Program-made: the position numbers and the translations under genes
Part shown: positions 33,044-41,319 of the stretch, piece after piece
Numbering within the stretch: position 1 is the first letter of the stretch
How the letters are laid out: every line of letters begins with the position of its first letter
Notes under the pieces: model-generated
What the model was told of the DNA's origin: nothing
Databases searched by the model: none
The model's input: the letters and a program-made list of their open reading frames with translations, nothing else
From: Hungatella sp.
Lineage (GTDB): Bacteria > Bacillota > Clostridia > Lachnospirales > Lachnospiraceae
DNA length: 46,352 nt
Assembly (NCBI GenBank): GCA_022792815.1
Contig: JAAWBS010000059.1
Span: 1-46,352, forward strand
Direction: 5' to 3'

Positions 33044-34207
33044 TCATCCCATAATTTCCAGATACAAGGCCCTCGCCTCTTCCCGGGTGATCTCTTTCTT
33101 GTTGTTATTTAACAGCCGCTTTACATCCAGACCTGCGCTGACCAGATCTTCTAAGTCCTCTCTTGGGACTCCGAATGCGGAGAGGGATGAAGGGATCTCC
33201 AGCCGCCGGATGATCTCCTCCATGCGGTTCAGCAGCCCCTGCGCCTTCTCTTCCTCTGTCAGCTGCCAATCCGACGGCTCTGCCACTGCCGCGTCAAAGA
33301 GCTCTGCAAATTCCTTTAAGCAGGCGGACTTGTTAAAGCGCATCACCGGGAGAAGCAGCATGGCGTTGGAGACACCGTGGGGAATGTGGTATTTGCCCCC
33401 CAAAGGATAGGACAGGGCGTGGACCGCCGTGGTTCCCGACGAGGAGATGGCCACACCGGCGTAAAACGCGGCCATGAGCATATTGGTCTTGGCCTCCTCC
33501 CCGTCGGGGTCCTCGCAGGCCGTCTCGATGTTGCGGAAAATCAGCTTTGCCGCTTCCTTGGCATACAGATTGCTGAAGGGATTGGCCTTGTTGGATGTAA
33601 AACACTCCACCGCGTGGGCCATGGCGTCGATCCCTGTGGAGGCCCCGATCTTCTTGGGCAGATTCTTTAAAAGACTGCCGTCCAGAATCACGTAGTCAGG
33701 AATCATGTCCGGGTTCACGATGCCCACCTTCAACTGCCTCTCCGGCACTGCCACGATGCTGTTCATCGTAGCCTCGGAACCGGTTCCGGCTGTGGTGGGA
33801 ACCATAAGGGTGGGAACCTCTTTTTTCCCCAGTGTCGGGTCGTCCAGAAGAGCCCGCACAGTCACGGAATCGCCTGCCCCGATGGAAGCCAGCTTAGCCA
33901 CATCCATGACACTTCCGCCGCCTACGGCGACGATCAAATCTGCGCCGGTCTCCCGAAATCGATCTATGATATCCTGAGCCTCGTCGCAGCTTGGTTCCGC
34001 GGGAAGATCGGTGATCACAACCGTCTCCGCCCCGGCCGCCCTCAGCTGTTCCATGGGAACCGCCAGGAGCCCCGCCTGTTCCACTCCTCTGTCGGTGAAC
34101 ACCGCGGCTTTCTTAAATCTCCCCTCCGCGATCTCCCTGATCCTCTCTAAAGCCCCTCTGCCGCTGTATACGGCTCCCGGCATGGAAAGAGAATATTGTT
34201 CCAGCAT
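33044..34207 (-). CDS. Iron-containing (group III) alcohol dehydrogenase
   Basis: 387 residues. NAD(P)-binding site VAVGGGSVMDVAK near residues 95-107, and TLMVPTTAGTGSEAT. Metal ligands visible as D in GIDAMAHAVECF, H in AMAHAVE, and H in TTAVHALSYPLGGKYHIPHG. Family members interconvert alcohols and aldehydes or ketones, including hydroxy-acid semialdehydes. In this operon it could reduce or oxidise the aldehyde from the aldolase or feed the kinase substrate. It follows the kinase gene by 23 bases, and the aldolase begins 20 bases after its stop. Confidence 0.93.
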   Translation of the reverse strand: MLEQYSLSMPGAVYSGRGALERIREIAEGRFKKAAVFTDRGVEQAGLLAVPMEQLRAAGAETVVITDLPAEPSCDEAQDIIDRFRETGADLIVAVGGGSVMDVAKLASIGAGDSVTVRALLDDPTLGKKEVPTLMVPTTAGTGSEATMNSIVAVPERQLKVGIVNPDMIPDYVILDGSLLKNLPKKIGASTGIDAMAHAVECFTSNKANPFSNLYAKEAAKLIFRNIETACEDPDGEEAKTNMLMAAFYAGVAISSSGTTAVHALSYPLGGKYHIPHGVSNAMLLLPVMRFNKSACLKEFAELFDAAVAEPSDWQLTEEEKAQGLLNRMEEIIRRLEIPSSLSAFGVPREDLEDLVSAGLDVKRLLNNNKKEITREEARALYLEIMG

Positions 34208-34230
34208 AGTTCTTCCTCCTCATCCTTTAC

Positions 34231-35499
34231 TCAAACCGCCAGAGCGGAAAAATGGTGTTTTACCAGCTGTTCCACCTCCATCAGAAGCTCCGGTTCCCCG
34301 AATCCTCCGGACTTCGAGATGATCCACTGTTCTTTTCCCTCTGTCTTGATGGACGAAAGTACCGTCCCCTGCTCCAGCTCTCTGTAGATGGTGATCTCAC
34401 CGCAGCGCATCTCTGTGATAAAACCTGCCAGAGTATCGCCCCCGATGATCATGAATGTGGCCTCCAGCCCCATCTCTAAAAGCTGCTTCAGCACCTCTCC
34501 CAGAGTCTTGGAGATGGTCACCCTGGCCTCCTCCAGCGGGATCCGGTTCTGTTCCCGGTATCTGGCAGCCTTTTCCATGTCAGAGATCCCTGTCTCGATG
34601 ACGCAGGTGATCCCTGCTTCACAGTCCTGCTTGAGTTCTCTCAGCCAGCTCCTGCCGTCCTCCGAATCCAGATACCCCATGGTGAACTGCTGGGCCGGTG
34701 TCATGGTGATCCGTTTCATCCCATTCTTCTCCGCATATTCCACCTGTTCTCTTGTGATCTCGCTTACGCTCCCGCAGATGATGATCAGCCTGTCCTTGAC
34801 GGCGGGAACCTCCACCCTCTGTCTCTCCAGTCTCAGGCAGTCTCCCAGCACAGAGGCAAACCCCGCGCATCCGGCCATAACGCCTAACTTTTTCTGTCTC
34901 ATCAAATCTTCTGTAATTGTTTTTATCTGCCTCTCGCTGGCCGCGTCAAAGATGCCGATCTCCGGCTCTTTCCCTCTCTCGTAGTGGCTGCTTTCTCCGT
35001 ACAGTACGGTTTTCACCGACACATCCCGGAACAGATCTTCCACATGGGCCGACATAACCGGTTCGAAAGGATCCCTCCCAAAAGCGCTCTCATGGATCGG
35101 TATTCCTTCCACATAGTGAACTCCCCCCACCGTGATTCGGTCCATGGCCGGCAGTGCCGGAATGAAGGTCAGGTACTGTTCCCCGCTGGCTGTGAGGGCG
35201 GCATCCAGCTCTTTTCCGATGTTTCCCCTCAGACCGGAATCCGTCTTCTTGTAGATATAGGGGATTCCCGCATCTTTTGCGCTCTTTACCAGCTCCAAAA
35301 CCTTCCTGTATGCCTCGCCGCCATCCAGATGTCTTGTCTGCGCATCGATCACCAGGACTTGTGCCTGAAACTGCTGCAGCGCCTCGCCGTCTTCAGGAAG
35401 ATAACTCAGAACCTTGGTTGTCATCCCTTTGCCCGCAAACTGCACTCCTGTGTCAAGAGCTCCTGTAAAATCGTCCGCAATCACAAGAAGTTTGATCAT
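34231..35499 (-). CDS. DUF1537 four-carbon acid sugar kinase
   Basis: 422 residues. The N-terminal substrate domain shows LVIADDFTGALDTGVQFAGKGM at residues 5-26, with the DD pair that binds the acid sugar, and KKTDSGLRGNIGKELDA. The C-terminal nucleotide domain shows MIIGGDTLAGFI, then ITEMRCGEI and IISKSGGFGE, the ATP site of the family. DUF1537 kinases (DtnK, OtnK, LtnK) phosphorylate threonate, erythronate or 2-/3-oxo-tetronates at O4. Pairing with PdxA here suggests a DtnK-like role. First gene of the eight-gene operon. AGGAAG lies just upstream of the ATG, with GGAGG slightly further. Confidence 0.92.
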   Translation of the reverse strand: MIKLLVIADDFTGALDTGVQFAGKGMTTKVLSYLPEDGEALQQFQAQVLVIDAQTRHLDGGEAYRKVLELVKSAKDAGIPYIYKKTDSGLRGNIGKELDAALTASGEQYLTFIPALPAMDRITVGGVHYVEGIPIHESAFGRDPFEPVMSAHVEDLFRDVSVKTVLYGESSHYERGKEPEIGIFDAASERQIKTITEDLMRQKKLGVMAGCAGFASVLGDCLRLERQRVEVPAVKDRLIIICGSVSEITREQVEYAEKNGMKRITMTPAQQFTMGYLDSEDGRSWLRELKQDCEAGITCVIETGISDMEKAARYREQNRIPLEEARVTISKTLGEVLKQLLEMGLEATFMIIGGDTLAGFITEMRCGEITIYRELEQGTVLSSIKTEGKEQWIISKSGGFGEPELLMEVEQLVKHHFSALAV

Positions 35500-35579
35500 A
35501 TCTTCCTACCACCTCCATATTGTTTCATTTTTAAACGATTGGTTCCAAACTTTTTCTCTTGGTTACTTTTGTTTGTTTA

Positions 35580-35608
35580 ATAATACCAATTTAATCTAGA
35601 TATTTCAA
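35580..35608 (-). promoter_or_regulatory. Sigma-A promoter of the acid-sugar operon
   Basis: Minus strand TTGAAA (35608-35603), 17-base spacer, TATTAT (35585-35580) preceded by TGG, an extended -10. Expected start near 35573, leader about 73 bases. No sigma-54 -24/-12 element (GG-N10-GC) was found between the divergent genes. Confidence 0.82.
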
Positions 35609-35637
35609 GAATTATCCTGCTATTTTTCTTTGTTATA

Positions 35638-35654
35638 TGTTCTTATTTGAAACA
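35638..35654. promoter_or_regulatory. Operator copy 1 for the PrpR-like regulator (candidate)
   Basis: Read on the minus strand: TGTTTC-AAATA-AGAACA. It lies within a larger dyad with 7-base arms ATATGTT / AACATAT at 35635-35641 and 35651-35657. Its centre is about 73 bases upstream of the predicted start of the acid-sugar operon, a normal place for an activator. Confidence 0.6.
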
Positions 35655-35668
35655 TATTCATTTATTTC

Positions 35669-35697
35669 TTGCTTTTAATCGTCTTATATGATATATT
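35669..35697 (+). promoter_or_regulatory. Sigma-A-like promoter of the PrpR-like regulator gene
   Basis: TTGCTT (35669-35674), 17-base spacer, TATATT (35692-35697) preceded by TGA, an extended -10. Expected start near 35704, inside operator copy 2. Confidence 0.6.
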
Positions 35698-35714
35698 TGT
35701 TCTAAATAGAAACA
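35698..35714. promoter_or_regulatory. Operator copy 2 for the PrpR-like regulator (candidate)
   Basis: Read on the minus strand: TGTTTC-TATTT-AGAACA, identical to copy 1 at all 12 outer positions. It directly follows the -10 box of the regulator gene, where binding would repress it. Start-to-start spacing with copy 1 is 60 bp. A weaker relative, TGTTTCATTTTTAAACG, is at 35521-35537 in the operon leader. Confidence 0.6.
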
Positions 35715-35740
35715 CTTTTATAAAAGGGAAAGGATTCTTT

Positions 35741-37519
35741 ATGGATAAGAAAGTCAAGATTCTTGGAATTGCGCCTTATGACGGCATGAAGACATTGATG
35801 ATGCGTCTGACAGGGCAGAGGGATGATATTGATCTGACTGTCTATGTAGGCGATCTGGAGACCGGAGCCGAAATCGCTTCCAGACATACGTTTCAGGACT
35901 ATGACGTGATCTTGTCCCGAGGAGGCACCGCTGAGATGATCTCCCGCATCTCTCCCATCCCTGTGGTGGAGATCCAGCTGTCCGCCTATGATATCCTCCG
36001 GTCTATCAAACTGGCCGAACATTATAATGACCGCTACGCGATCGTCGGCTTCCCCGGAATCACGAAAAATGCTCATTTTCTCTGCGATCTTCTGGGATAT
36101 GAGATCGATATCTATACGATCCACAACCCGGAGGAAGTGGGAAGCACACTCTCCCGGCTGACTGCAGACGGATACCGTATGGTATTGTGTGATGTGGTTA
36201 CAAACTCCCAGGCCCAGCAGTTAGGGATGCGCTCGATCCTCTTTACCTCCGGCTCGGAGAGCATCGAAGCCGCCTTTGACCAGGCTGTCAAGACGGCAGG
36301 AACCTACGAGGCACTGATCTCGAAAGCCGAATTCTTCCGGACGCTTTTGGAAGATTATCCCTACTATGTATTTGTGTATACGGAAAAGGAAGAGTTGATC
36401 TACACGTCCAAAGAGCACCATTTCTCTCAGGCACTGATGGCCTCCATGAAGCATTACGTGCCGGAGATCCTTGCAGAAGATACCAAGAAGTTCTATCGGG
36501 ATGAAGGGAATCTTCTGGTGGCAGTAAACGGGGTTCGAAAGCTGACTTACCGGCAGACCTATGTGGTGTATTATGTCAATGCCAAGAAAGTCCCTCTGTC
36601 TCTCATCAAAAACGGGGTCCGATATATCGATAAAAATCAGGCGCTGGAACAGTTCTACTCAAGCTTTTATGGTCTTACCAACCCCTTCGGCGTCCACACT
36701 TCCTCTCTGGAATTGATGAATCAGACCGGTGCACCGGTTATGATACTGGGGGAAGACGGAACCGGGAAGGAGGACCTGGCCGCTTTCCTCTATTCCCAGG
36801 GACAATTTCAGAGCAAGCCGCTGGCAATCATCGACTGCTCCCGGATCACGGACAAGAGCTGGCAGTTCCTCACGGAACACACCAACTCCCCTTTCAGCGA
36901 CACGGATACCACCATCTACATCCGGGAGATCGAGTTTCTGTCTGACCGACAGTTTAAGGAGCTGTTTTCCGTCATCCGGGATCTGAATCTGCACCGGCGC
37001 AACCATATGATTTTTTCCTGTACCACCCTGGAAGATGAGGAGATCAACCAGAATGCCCGTCTCCTCATGAACCACTTTAACTGTCTGTCCCTGCCCCTTC
37101 CACCGCTCAGAGCCAGCAAAGGGGATATCCCGAATCTGGCCAACCTTTATATCAGCAACCTGAACATGCAGCTGGCGCGGGAAATCATAGGGTTGGAGCC
37201 TGAAGCCGTCGCGCTCTTGAAGGAATACCGCTGGCCCGGCAATTTCAATCAGTTTAAGCGCATCTTGACGGAGCTGTTTGCCGTAACCGACACGCCCTAC
37301 ATCAAGGCGGACTCTGTCTCCAAGCTGCTTATGCGGGAACAGCCGGCCGTCTTATCGGAGGAAGGGATTCCCTTCGATCTGAGCCGGACGCTGGAAGAGA
37401 TCAATCTGGATATCGTGCGCCACGTCCTGGCCGAGGAAAAGGGCAACCAGAGCCGAGCGGCCAAACGGCTTGGCATCGGCCGTACCACCTTATGGAGAAT
37501 GCTGCAGAGCGGAGGGTGA
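35741..37519 (+). CDS. PrpR_N/Fis-type transcriptional regulator with degenerate AAA+ domain
   Basis: 592 residues from the ATG at 35741 (MDKKVKILGIAPYDGMK), with AAAGGA 6 bases upstream. Residues 1-190 are a PrpR_N sensor (VILSRGGTAEMISR, PVVEIQLSAYDILRSI, DRYAIVGFPGI). Residues about 195-290 look like a PAS region. Residues 330-510 are an AAA+ domain of the sigma-54 activator type, but Walker A reads GEDGTGKED (337-345; the Ser/Thr after GK is Glu), Walker B reads TIYIREIE, and no GAFTGA loop is present. The C-terminus is a Fis HTH (NQSRAAKRLGIGRTTLWRML). It probably senses an acid-sugar intermediate and controls the divergent operon, acting with sigma-A and not sigma-54. Confidence 0.88.
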   Translation: MDKKVKILGIAPYDGMKTLMMRLTGQRDDIDLTVYVGDLETGAEIASRHTFQDYDVILSRGGTAEMISRISPIPVVEIQLSAYDILRSIKLAEHYNDRYAIVGFPGITKNAHFLCDLLGYEIDIYTIHNPEEVGSTLSRLTADGYRMVLCDVVTNSQAQQLGMRSILFTSGSESIEAAFDQAVKTAGTYEALISKAEFFRTLLEDYPYYVFVYTEKEELIYTSKEHHFSQALMASMKHYVPEILAEDTKKFYRDEGNLLVAVNGVRKLTYRQTYVVYYVNAKKVPLSLIKNGVRYIDKNQALEQFYSSFYGLTNPFGVHTSSLELMNQTGAPVMILGEDGTGKEDLAAFLYSQGQFQSKPLAIIDCSRITDKSWQFLTEHTNSPFSDTDTTIYIREIEFLSDRQFKELFSVIRDLNLHRRNHMIFSCTTLEDEEINQNARLLMNHFNCLSLPLPPLRASKGDIPNLANLYISNLNMQLAREIIGLEPEAVALLKEYRWPGNFNQFKRILTELFAVTDTPYIKADSVSKLLMREQPAVLSEEGIPFDLSRTLEEINLDIVRHVLAEEKGNQSRAAKRLGIGRTTLWRMLQSGG

Positions 37520-37535
37520 CTGTCCGGAGAGCAAA

Positions 37536-37570
37536 GTCGGGCAGGGGACACAGATGTGCCCCTGCCCGAC
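37536..37570. terminator. Hairpin between the regulator gene and yccF
   Basis: 12-bp perfect stem GTCGGGCAGGGG / CCCCTGCCCGAC (37536-37547 and 37559-37570) with an 11-base loop that can pair further (CAC/GTG). Lies between two convergent genes. Only a short TTT follows on the minus strand, so it may serve yccF better than the regulator gene. Confidence 0.65.
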
Positions 37571-37587
37571 AAATGGCTGTATCATCG

Positions 37588-37947
37588 TCAAACTACCGTA
37601 GCCCCAAAAGGCATCAGCGCCAGTTTGGCCATCTTCAGATGCTGCAGGCCAAAGGGAATCCCGATGATCGTGATGCACAAAAGAATCGCCAGCACCAGAT
37701 GCTCTAATGCCAATGCCAGTCCCGACACCAGCAGCCAGATTATATTCAGAAGAAACGACCCGAAACCGCCGCCGTAACACACCTCTCTCCCGAAAGGAAA
37801 CAGCGCCAGTCCCGCAATCTTAAAGCACTGAACGCCAACGGGAATCCCGATAACAGTGATACACCACAGACAACCTGCCAGACACCAGCTCAGTGCACTG
37901 ATCCATCCTCCAAAAACAAACCACAACATATTTCCAAGACATCCCAT
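37588..37947 (-). CDS. YccF domain inner membrane protein
   Basis: 119 residues, four hydrophobic segments. It consists of two copies of the YccF (DUF307) unit: GCLWCITVIGIPVGVQCFKIAGLALFPFG at about 25-53 and AILLCITIIGIPFGLQHLKMAKLALMPFG at about 87-115. The repeat of CITxIGIPxGxQ..K.A.LAL.PFG is the family hallmark. Function is not established for the family. Small membrane protein, begins 15 bases after the metallophosphoesterase stop and is probably co-transcribed with it. GAGAGGAG lies 9 bases before the ATG. Confidence 0.93.
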   Translation of the reverse strand: MGCLGNMLWFVFGGWISALSWCLAGCLWCITVIGIPVGVQCFKIAGLALFPFGREVCYGGGFGSFLLNIIWLLVSGLALALEHLVLAILLCITIIGIPFGLQHLKMAKLALMPFGATVV

Positions 37948-37962
37948 CTTCTTACTCTCCTC

Positions 37963-39549
37963 TCATTGTTTCTCTGCCGTGATTTCCTCAGAAAAGACAA
38001 ATCGGTTGGCGTCTGTTTCGCTGTCCCGAATCATGGCCTTAATCTCATCTAATTCTCTTCCATCCGGCATAAATCTCTCCCATGCCTGATATCCTTCTTT
38101 ACCCATGACCTCCTTTGGATCAATCTTGAAACCAGCACAGTAATCCGCATAAATACGGGCATAGAATAATCCCATGGACTCCGCGGTCTCCTCCGGAATC
38201 TGGCCGATTTGTCCCGTGATCTGTCCTTTGATCAGATCGGAGAGATATCGGTTCTGATACTCGGAAAAATTCAGAAGATTCTCGTCTTCCACCTGGTTTC
38301 TCTGAGCCCAGCCGTCCACATCCGTAAGCCTGGTCTCATATGAGACAGCTCCCTCCTCCTGCCAGGACAGGACTCCATACCTGCACGGGGGAATGCTGAA
38401 GGCATCCGTTACGATCTCATGGATCCCGTAGCCTGTGGCGCCCGGCTCCTTTTTATGCTTTTTCAGCCTCTGGAGGTGGAGATGGCCGCTTAAGTACAGA
38501 GGAACCCGGTAGCGCTCCAGAAGTTCCGTGACCTCTTCGCTGCGGTCCATGACACACTGGGATGTGTACATACGGCTCTCCTGCAGCAGGTTGTGATGTC
38601 CCAGAACCAGAACCTGGATCCCCTGTTTTCTCGCCGCCTCCAGATTCTCCTCCAGCCACAAAAGGGTCTCCGGCCTCACTTCCCCCTCTACGAGGTTTAC
38701 CGGATCATACCGGGCTGTGTCCAAAAGGATGAGCCAGACCTTGTCCCGCAGGGCGTAGACATAGCTGAAGGAGGCCTGATCCCGGTCTATGGCTTGGAAA
38801 AGCCCCAGCTCACCATAGAATTCCAAGTACTCTTCCGGAGAAATGGCCTCCGTCTCCCGTGCCTCCCCGCCAAAATAGACACTGGCTTCTGGGTTGTTGA
38901 TGTCATGGTTGCCCGGGATCACCAGCACCTGGATTCCGGCATCCTGAACCCGGGCCAGCTTCCCGGCCAGCTCCGTATGGTTGATCTTCTCCCCGTTCAT
39001 GGTGATATCTCCTGTGAGAATCAGGGCATCCGGCCTTTGGGCCATGGCCTCCTCACAGAGAGCATCCAGGATCTCCGGCAGATACCTCACCGCCTTGCCG
39101 TCACATTTGCTCACGAATTCCTCAAAAGCACTTCCATAGTCCGTGGCCGACGAGGACATATAATGGAGATCCGATATGATCCAGACCGTGGGACACGTCT
39201 CTTCCCGCGACGGCGCCGGAGGAAGGCCGACAGACTCCAAAGGCTTCTGTCCGCTCTTCCCGTCTGTATCGCCTTCATCTCTTTCTGTCCTGCTGCCTTC
39301 TATGGCCTCTGACTCCTGGCCGCCCAGCCCTTCTTCTCCCCAAGAGTCCCCTCGCTCTCCGTCACAGGTGTCCTCTTTTCCGTCTGCCGTCCCGTCTTCT
39401 GTCTCCTCCTCCACGACTGATATGACAATGCCGTTTTGATTCGGTTCTCTGTGAAAAAACTGTCTCACAACAGACAGGAGCATGACCGCTGCTGCCACGG
39501 CACACAGCAGAAGGATGGCCGCCAAAACCCATTTGAATCTGTCTTTCAT
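37963..39549 (-). CDS. Membrane-anchored metallophosphoesterase (calcineurin-like)
   Basis: 528 residues from the ATG at 39549; a GTG two codons earlier is an alternative. Residues 6-28 are a signal anchor (WVLAAILLLCAVAAAVMLL). Residues about 45-115 form an acidic low-complexity linker rich in E, G and D. The catalytic domain follows with all five family motifs: ISDLHYM, LTGDITMNGE, IPGNHDINN, LGHHNLL and SGHLHLQ, so a two-metal centre is expected. The substrate is unknown; the location should be outside the membrane. The last 150 residues are helical with no family I can name. Strong promoter upstream; yccF downstream. Confidence 0.88.
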   Translation of the reverse strand: MKDRFKWVLAAILLLCAVAAAVMLLSVVRQFFHREPNQNGIVISVVEEETEDGTADGKEDTCDGERGDSWGEEGLGGQESEAIEGSRTERDEGDTDGKSGQKPLESVGLPPAPSREETCPTVWIISDLHYMSSSATDYGSAFEEFVSKCDGKAVRYLPEILDALCEEAMAQRPDALILTGDITMNGEKINHTELAGKLARVQDAGIQVLVIPGNHDINNPEASVYFGGEARETEAISPEEYLEFYGELGLFQAIDRDQASFSYVYALRDKVWLILLDTARYDPVNLVEGEVRPETLLWLEENLEAARKQGIQVLVLGHHNLLQESRMYTSQCVMDRSEEVTELLERYRVPLYLSGHLHLQRLKKHKKEPGATGYGIHEIVTDAFSIPPCRYGVLSWQEEGAVSYETRLTDVDGWAQRNQVEDENLLNFSEYQNRYLSDLIKGQITGQIGQIPEETAESMGLFYARIYADYCAGFKIDPKEVMGKEGYQAWERFMPDGRELDEIKAMIRDSETDANRFVFSEEITAEKQ

Positions 39550-39594
39550 CTGCACATTTCCTCATCTGTCCATCTGCCAAACGCAGATAGAACC

Positions 39595-39623
39595 ATTATA
39601 CGCAGAATCCGACTGGCGGTCAA
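39595..39623 (-). promoter_or_regulatory. Sigma-A promoter of the metallophosphoesterase-yccF operon
   Basis: Minus strand TTGACC (39623-39618), 17-base spacer, TATAAT (39600-39595). The short leader holds a perfect 6-bp hairpin ATCTGC / GCAGAT (39572-39577, 39583-39588). Confidence 0.85.
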
Positions 39624-39709
39624 ATTAAGAATCACTTAAGGCTTTCTGTGTTTTTACCGCTCCATTCCGTCTTATTGTTTAAATCTCTTCCTCCTCCAAA
39701 GCACTCTGC

Positions 39710-39755
39710 AAAAAGGTACTGCCCAACCGCCGGAACCGACGATCAGACAGTACCT
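39710..39755 (-). terminator. Terminator of the purine operon
   Basis: Minus strand arms AGGTACTG and CAGTACCT (39755-39748 and 39721-39714) enclose a second small stem (CGTCG / CGGCG) and are followed by TTTTT. It lies 55 bases after the purD stop and in front of the metallophosphoesterase promoter. Confidence 0.82.
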
Positions 39756-39809
39756 CTTCTCGCATTCGACCCTATTTCCCCGATGCAGATAGGATGATGC
39801 CGCCCCTTT

Positions 39810-41084
39810 TTACGCCTCGTCAATCGCCTTCCCAATGTCCCGGCGCATATACTTGTTGTCAAATCGGACCCACTGTGCGGCCTCGTAGGCGTTGGCTCTG
39901 GCCTTTTTCAGATCCTCTCCCAGGGCGGTCACTCCCAGCACTCTCCCGCCGTTGGTCACGATCCGGCCCCTGTCATCGAACTTGCTGCCTGCGTGGAACG
40001 CATAGTATCCCTCCCTGCCTTCAAACTCCTCAAGACCGGATATGGGCAGTCCCTTCTCATAGTGCTCCGGGTATCCGTCGGAGGCCAGCACCACGCACAC
40101 TGCCGCGTTGTCCTCAAAGTCCAGCTCCACCTGATCCAGGGTGCCGTCGATACAGGCCTCAAACACGTCCACGATGTCGTTCTTCATCCTGGGAAGCACC
40201 ACCTGAGTCTCCGGGTCCCCGAATCTGGCGTTGTACTCCAGGACCTTCGGCCCCTTCTCCGTCAGCATCAGGCCGAAGAAGATGATTCCCTTAAACGTTC
40301 TCCCCTCCGCCCTCATGGCATCCACCGTGGGCTGGAAGATCTTCTCTCTGCAGAACGCGTCGACTTCCTCCGTGTAGAAAGGACTCGGGGAGAAGGTTCC
40401 CATTCCTCCGGTGTTCAGGCCTTCGTCCCCGTCCCTGGCCCGCTTGTGGTCCTGGGCGGAGGTCATGACCCTGACGGTCTTTCCGTCCACAAAGGACAGC
40501 ACCGACACCTCCCGCCCGGTCATGAATTCCTCCACCACGATCCGGTCTCCCGCGGTTCCGAACTGCCTGTCCATCATCAGGCTCCTGACGCCCTCTCTGG
40601 CTTCCTCCCTGGTCCTGCAGATCAGAACCCCTTTTCCCAGGGCCAGACCGTCGGCCTTCAGCACGATGGGCAGAGCCGCCGTCTCCACATAGGCAAGAGC
40701 CGCCTCCGGTGAGTCAAAGGTCTCATAGGCCGCCGTGGGGATGTGATACTTTTTCATCAGATCCTTGGAAAATGCCTTGGATGCCTCCAGGATCGCGGCA
40801 TCCTTTCCGGGTCCGAACACCTTAAGCCCCGCCGCCTGGAAGGCATCCGCCGCTCCGGCCGCCAGAGGATCGTCAGGGCCGATGATGGTCAGGTCAATGT
40901 CCTGTTCTTTCGCGAACGCGGTCAGCTTCTCAAAGTCCATGACGCCGATGTTCACACACTCCGCCACCTGGGCGATGCCGGCGTTGCCGGGGGCGCAGTA
41001 CAGCTTGTCCACCCTTTTGCTCCGGGCCACCTTCCACGCGATGGCATGCTCCCTTCCTCCGCCTCCTACAATCAATACTTTCAT
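39810..41084 (-). CDS. purD: Phosphoribosylamine-glycine ligase
   Basis: ATP-grasp enzyme joining phosphoribosylamine and glycine to give GAR, the second step of purine synthesis. 424 residues, full length. N-terminal VLIVGGGGREHAIAWKVA, central LKADGLALGKGV and VVEEFMTGREVSVLSFVDG, then LEYNARFGDPETQVVLPR with the metal ligands. Last gene of the purE-purM-purN-purD operon, but separated from purN by 235 bases, a longer gap than between the others. GAGGAGG lies upstream of the ATG. A terminator follows. Confidence 0.97.
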   Translation of the reverse strand: MKVLIVGGGGREHAIAWKVARSKRVDKLYCAPGNAGIAQVAECVNIGVMDFEKLTAFAKEQDIDLTIIGPDDPLAAGAADAFQAAGLKVFGPGKDAAILEASKAFSKDLMKKYHIPTAAYETFDSPEAALAYVETAALPIVLKADGLALGKGVLICRTREEAREGVRSLMMDRQFGTAGDRIVVEEFMTGREVSVLSFVDGKTVRVMTSAQDHKRARDGDEGLNTGGMGTFSPSPFYTEEVDAFCREKIFQPTVDAMRAEGRTFKGIIFFGLMLTEKGPKVLEYNARFGDPETQVVLPRMKNDIVDVFEACIDGTLDQVELDFEDNAAVCVVLASDGYPEHYEKGLPISGLEEFEGREGYYAFHAGSKFDDRGRIVTNGGRVLGVTALGEDLKKARANAYEAAQWVRFDNKYMRRDIGKAIDEA

Positions 41085-41319
41085 GTTCTGCCTCCTCTTT
41101 TCTCTATCTTTCTGCTTTTATACCATGATGCCCTGTATTGCTCCGCACCGCCTTCCTTCAGCCCGATCTTGCACTCCTCCACAGGCCTCACACGGCTCCT
41201 GCACGCTGCCGTGCACTGCTGACAGTTATGGTCATGTGGGGCGGTTTCGGTGTTAAAGCGTATCGCGGGACAGATGGCAGCAACCGGGGTATTTGAGGAC
41301 AGAAACGGTTTTATCTAAT
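41085..41319 (-). other. Unexplained 235-base spacer between purN and purD
   Basis: GC-rich and not obviously regulatory. It contains a perfect hairpin TGCACG-CTGC-CGTGCA at 41200-41215. One minus-strand frame stays open through most of the spacer and ends at the purD start region. It has a Cys/His-rich patch (HDHNCQQCTAAC) but no start codon with a ribosome site that I can support. It could be a decayed gene, an inserted intergenic repeat, or the residue of a rearrangement. I call no gene here. Confidence 0.4.

Noticed and set aside
35500..35740. Sigma-54 (-24/-12) promoter for the acid-sugar operon
   Set aside because: Looked for because of the PrpR-type regulator; no GG-N10-GC element found, and a good sigma-A promoter explains expression.
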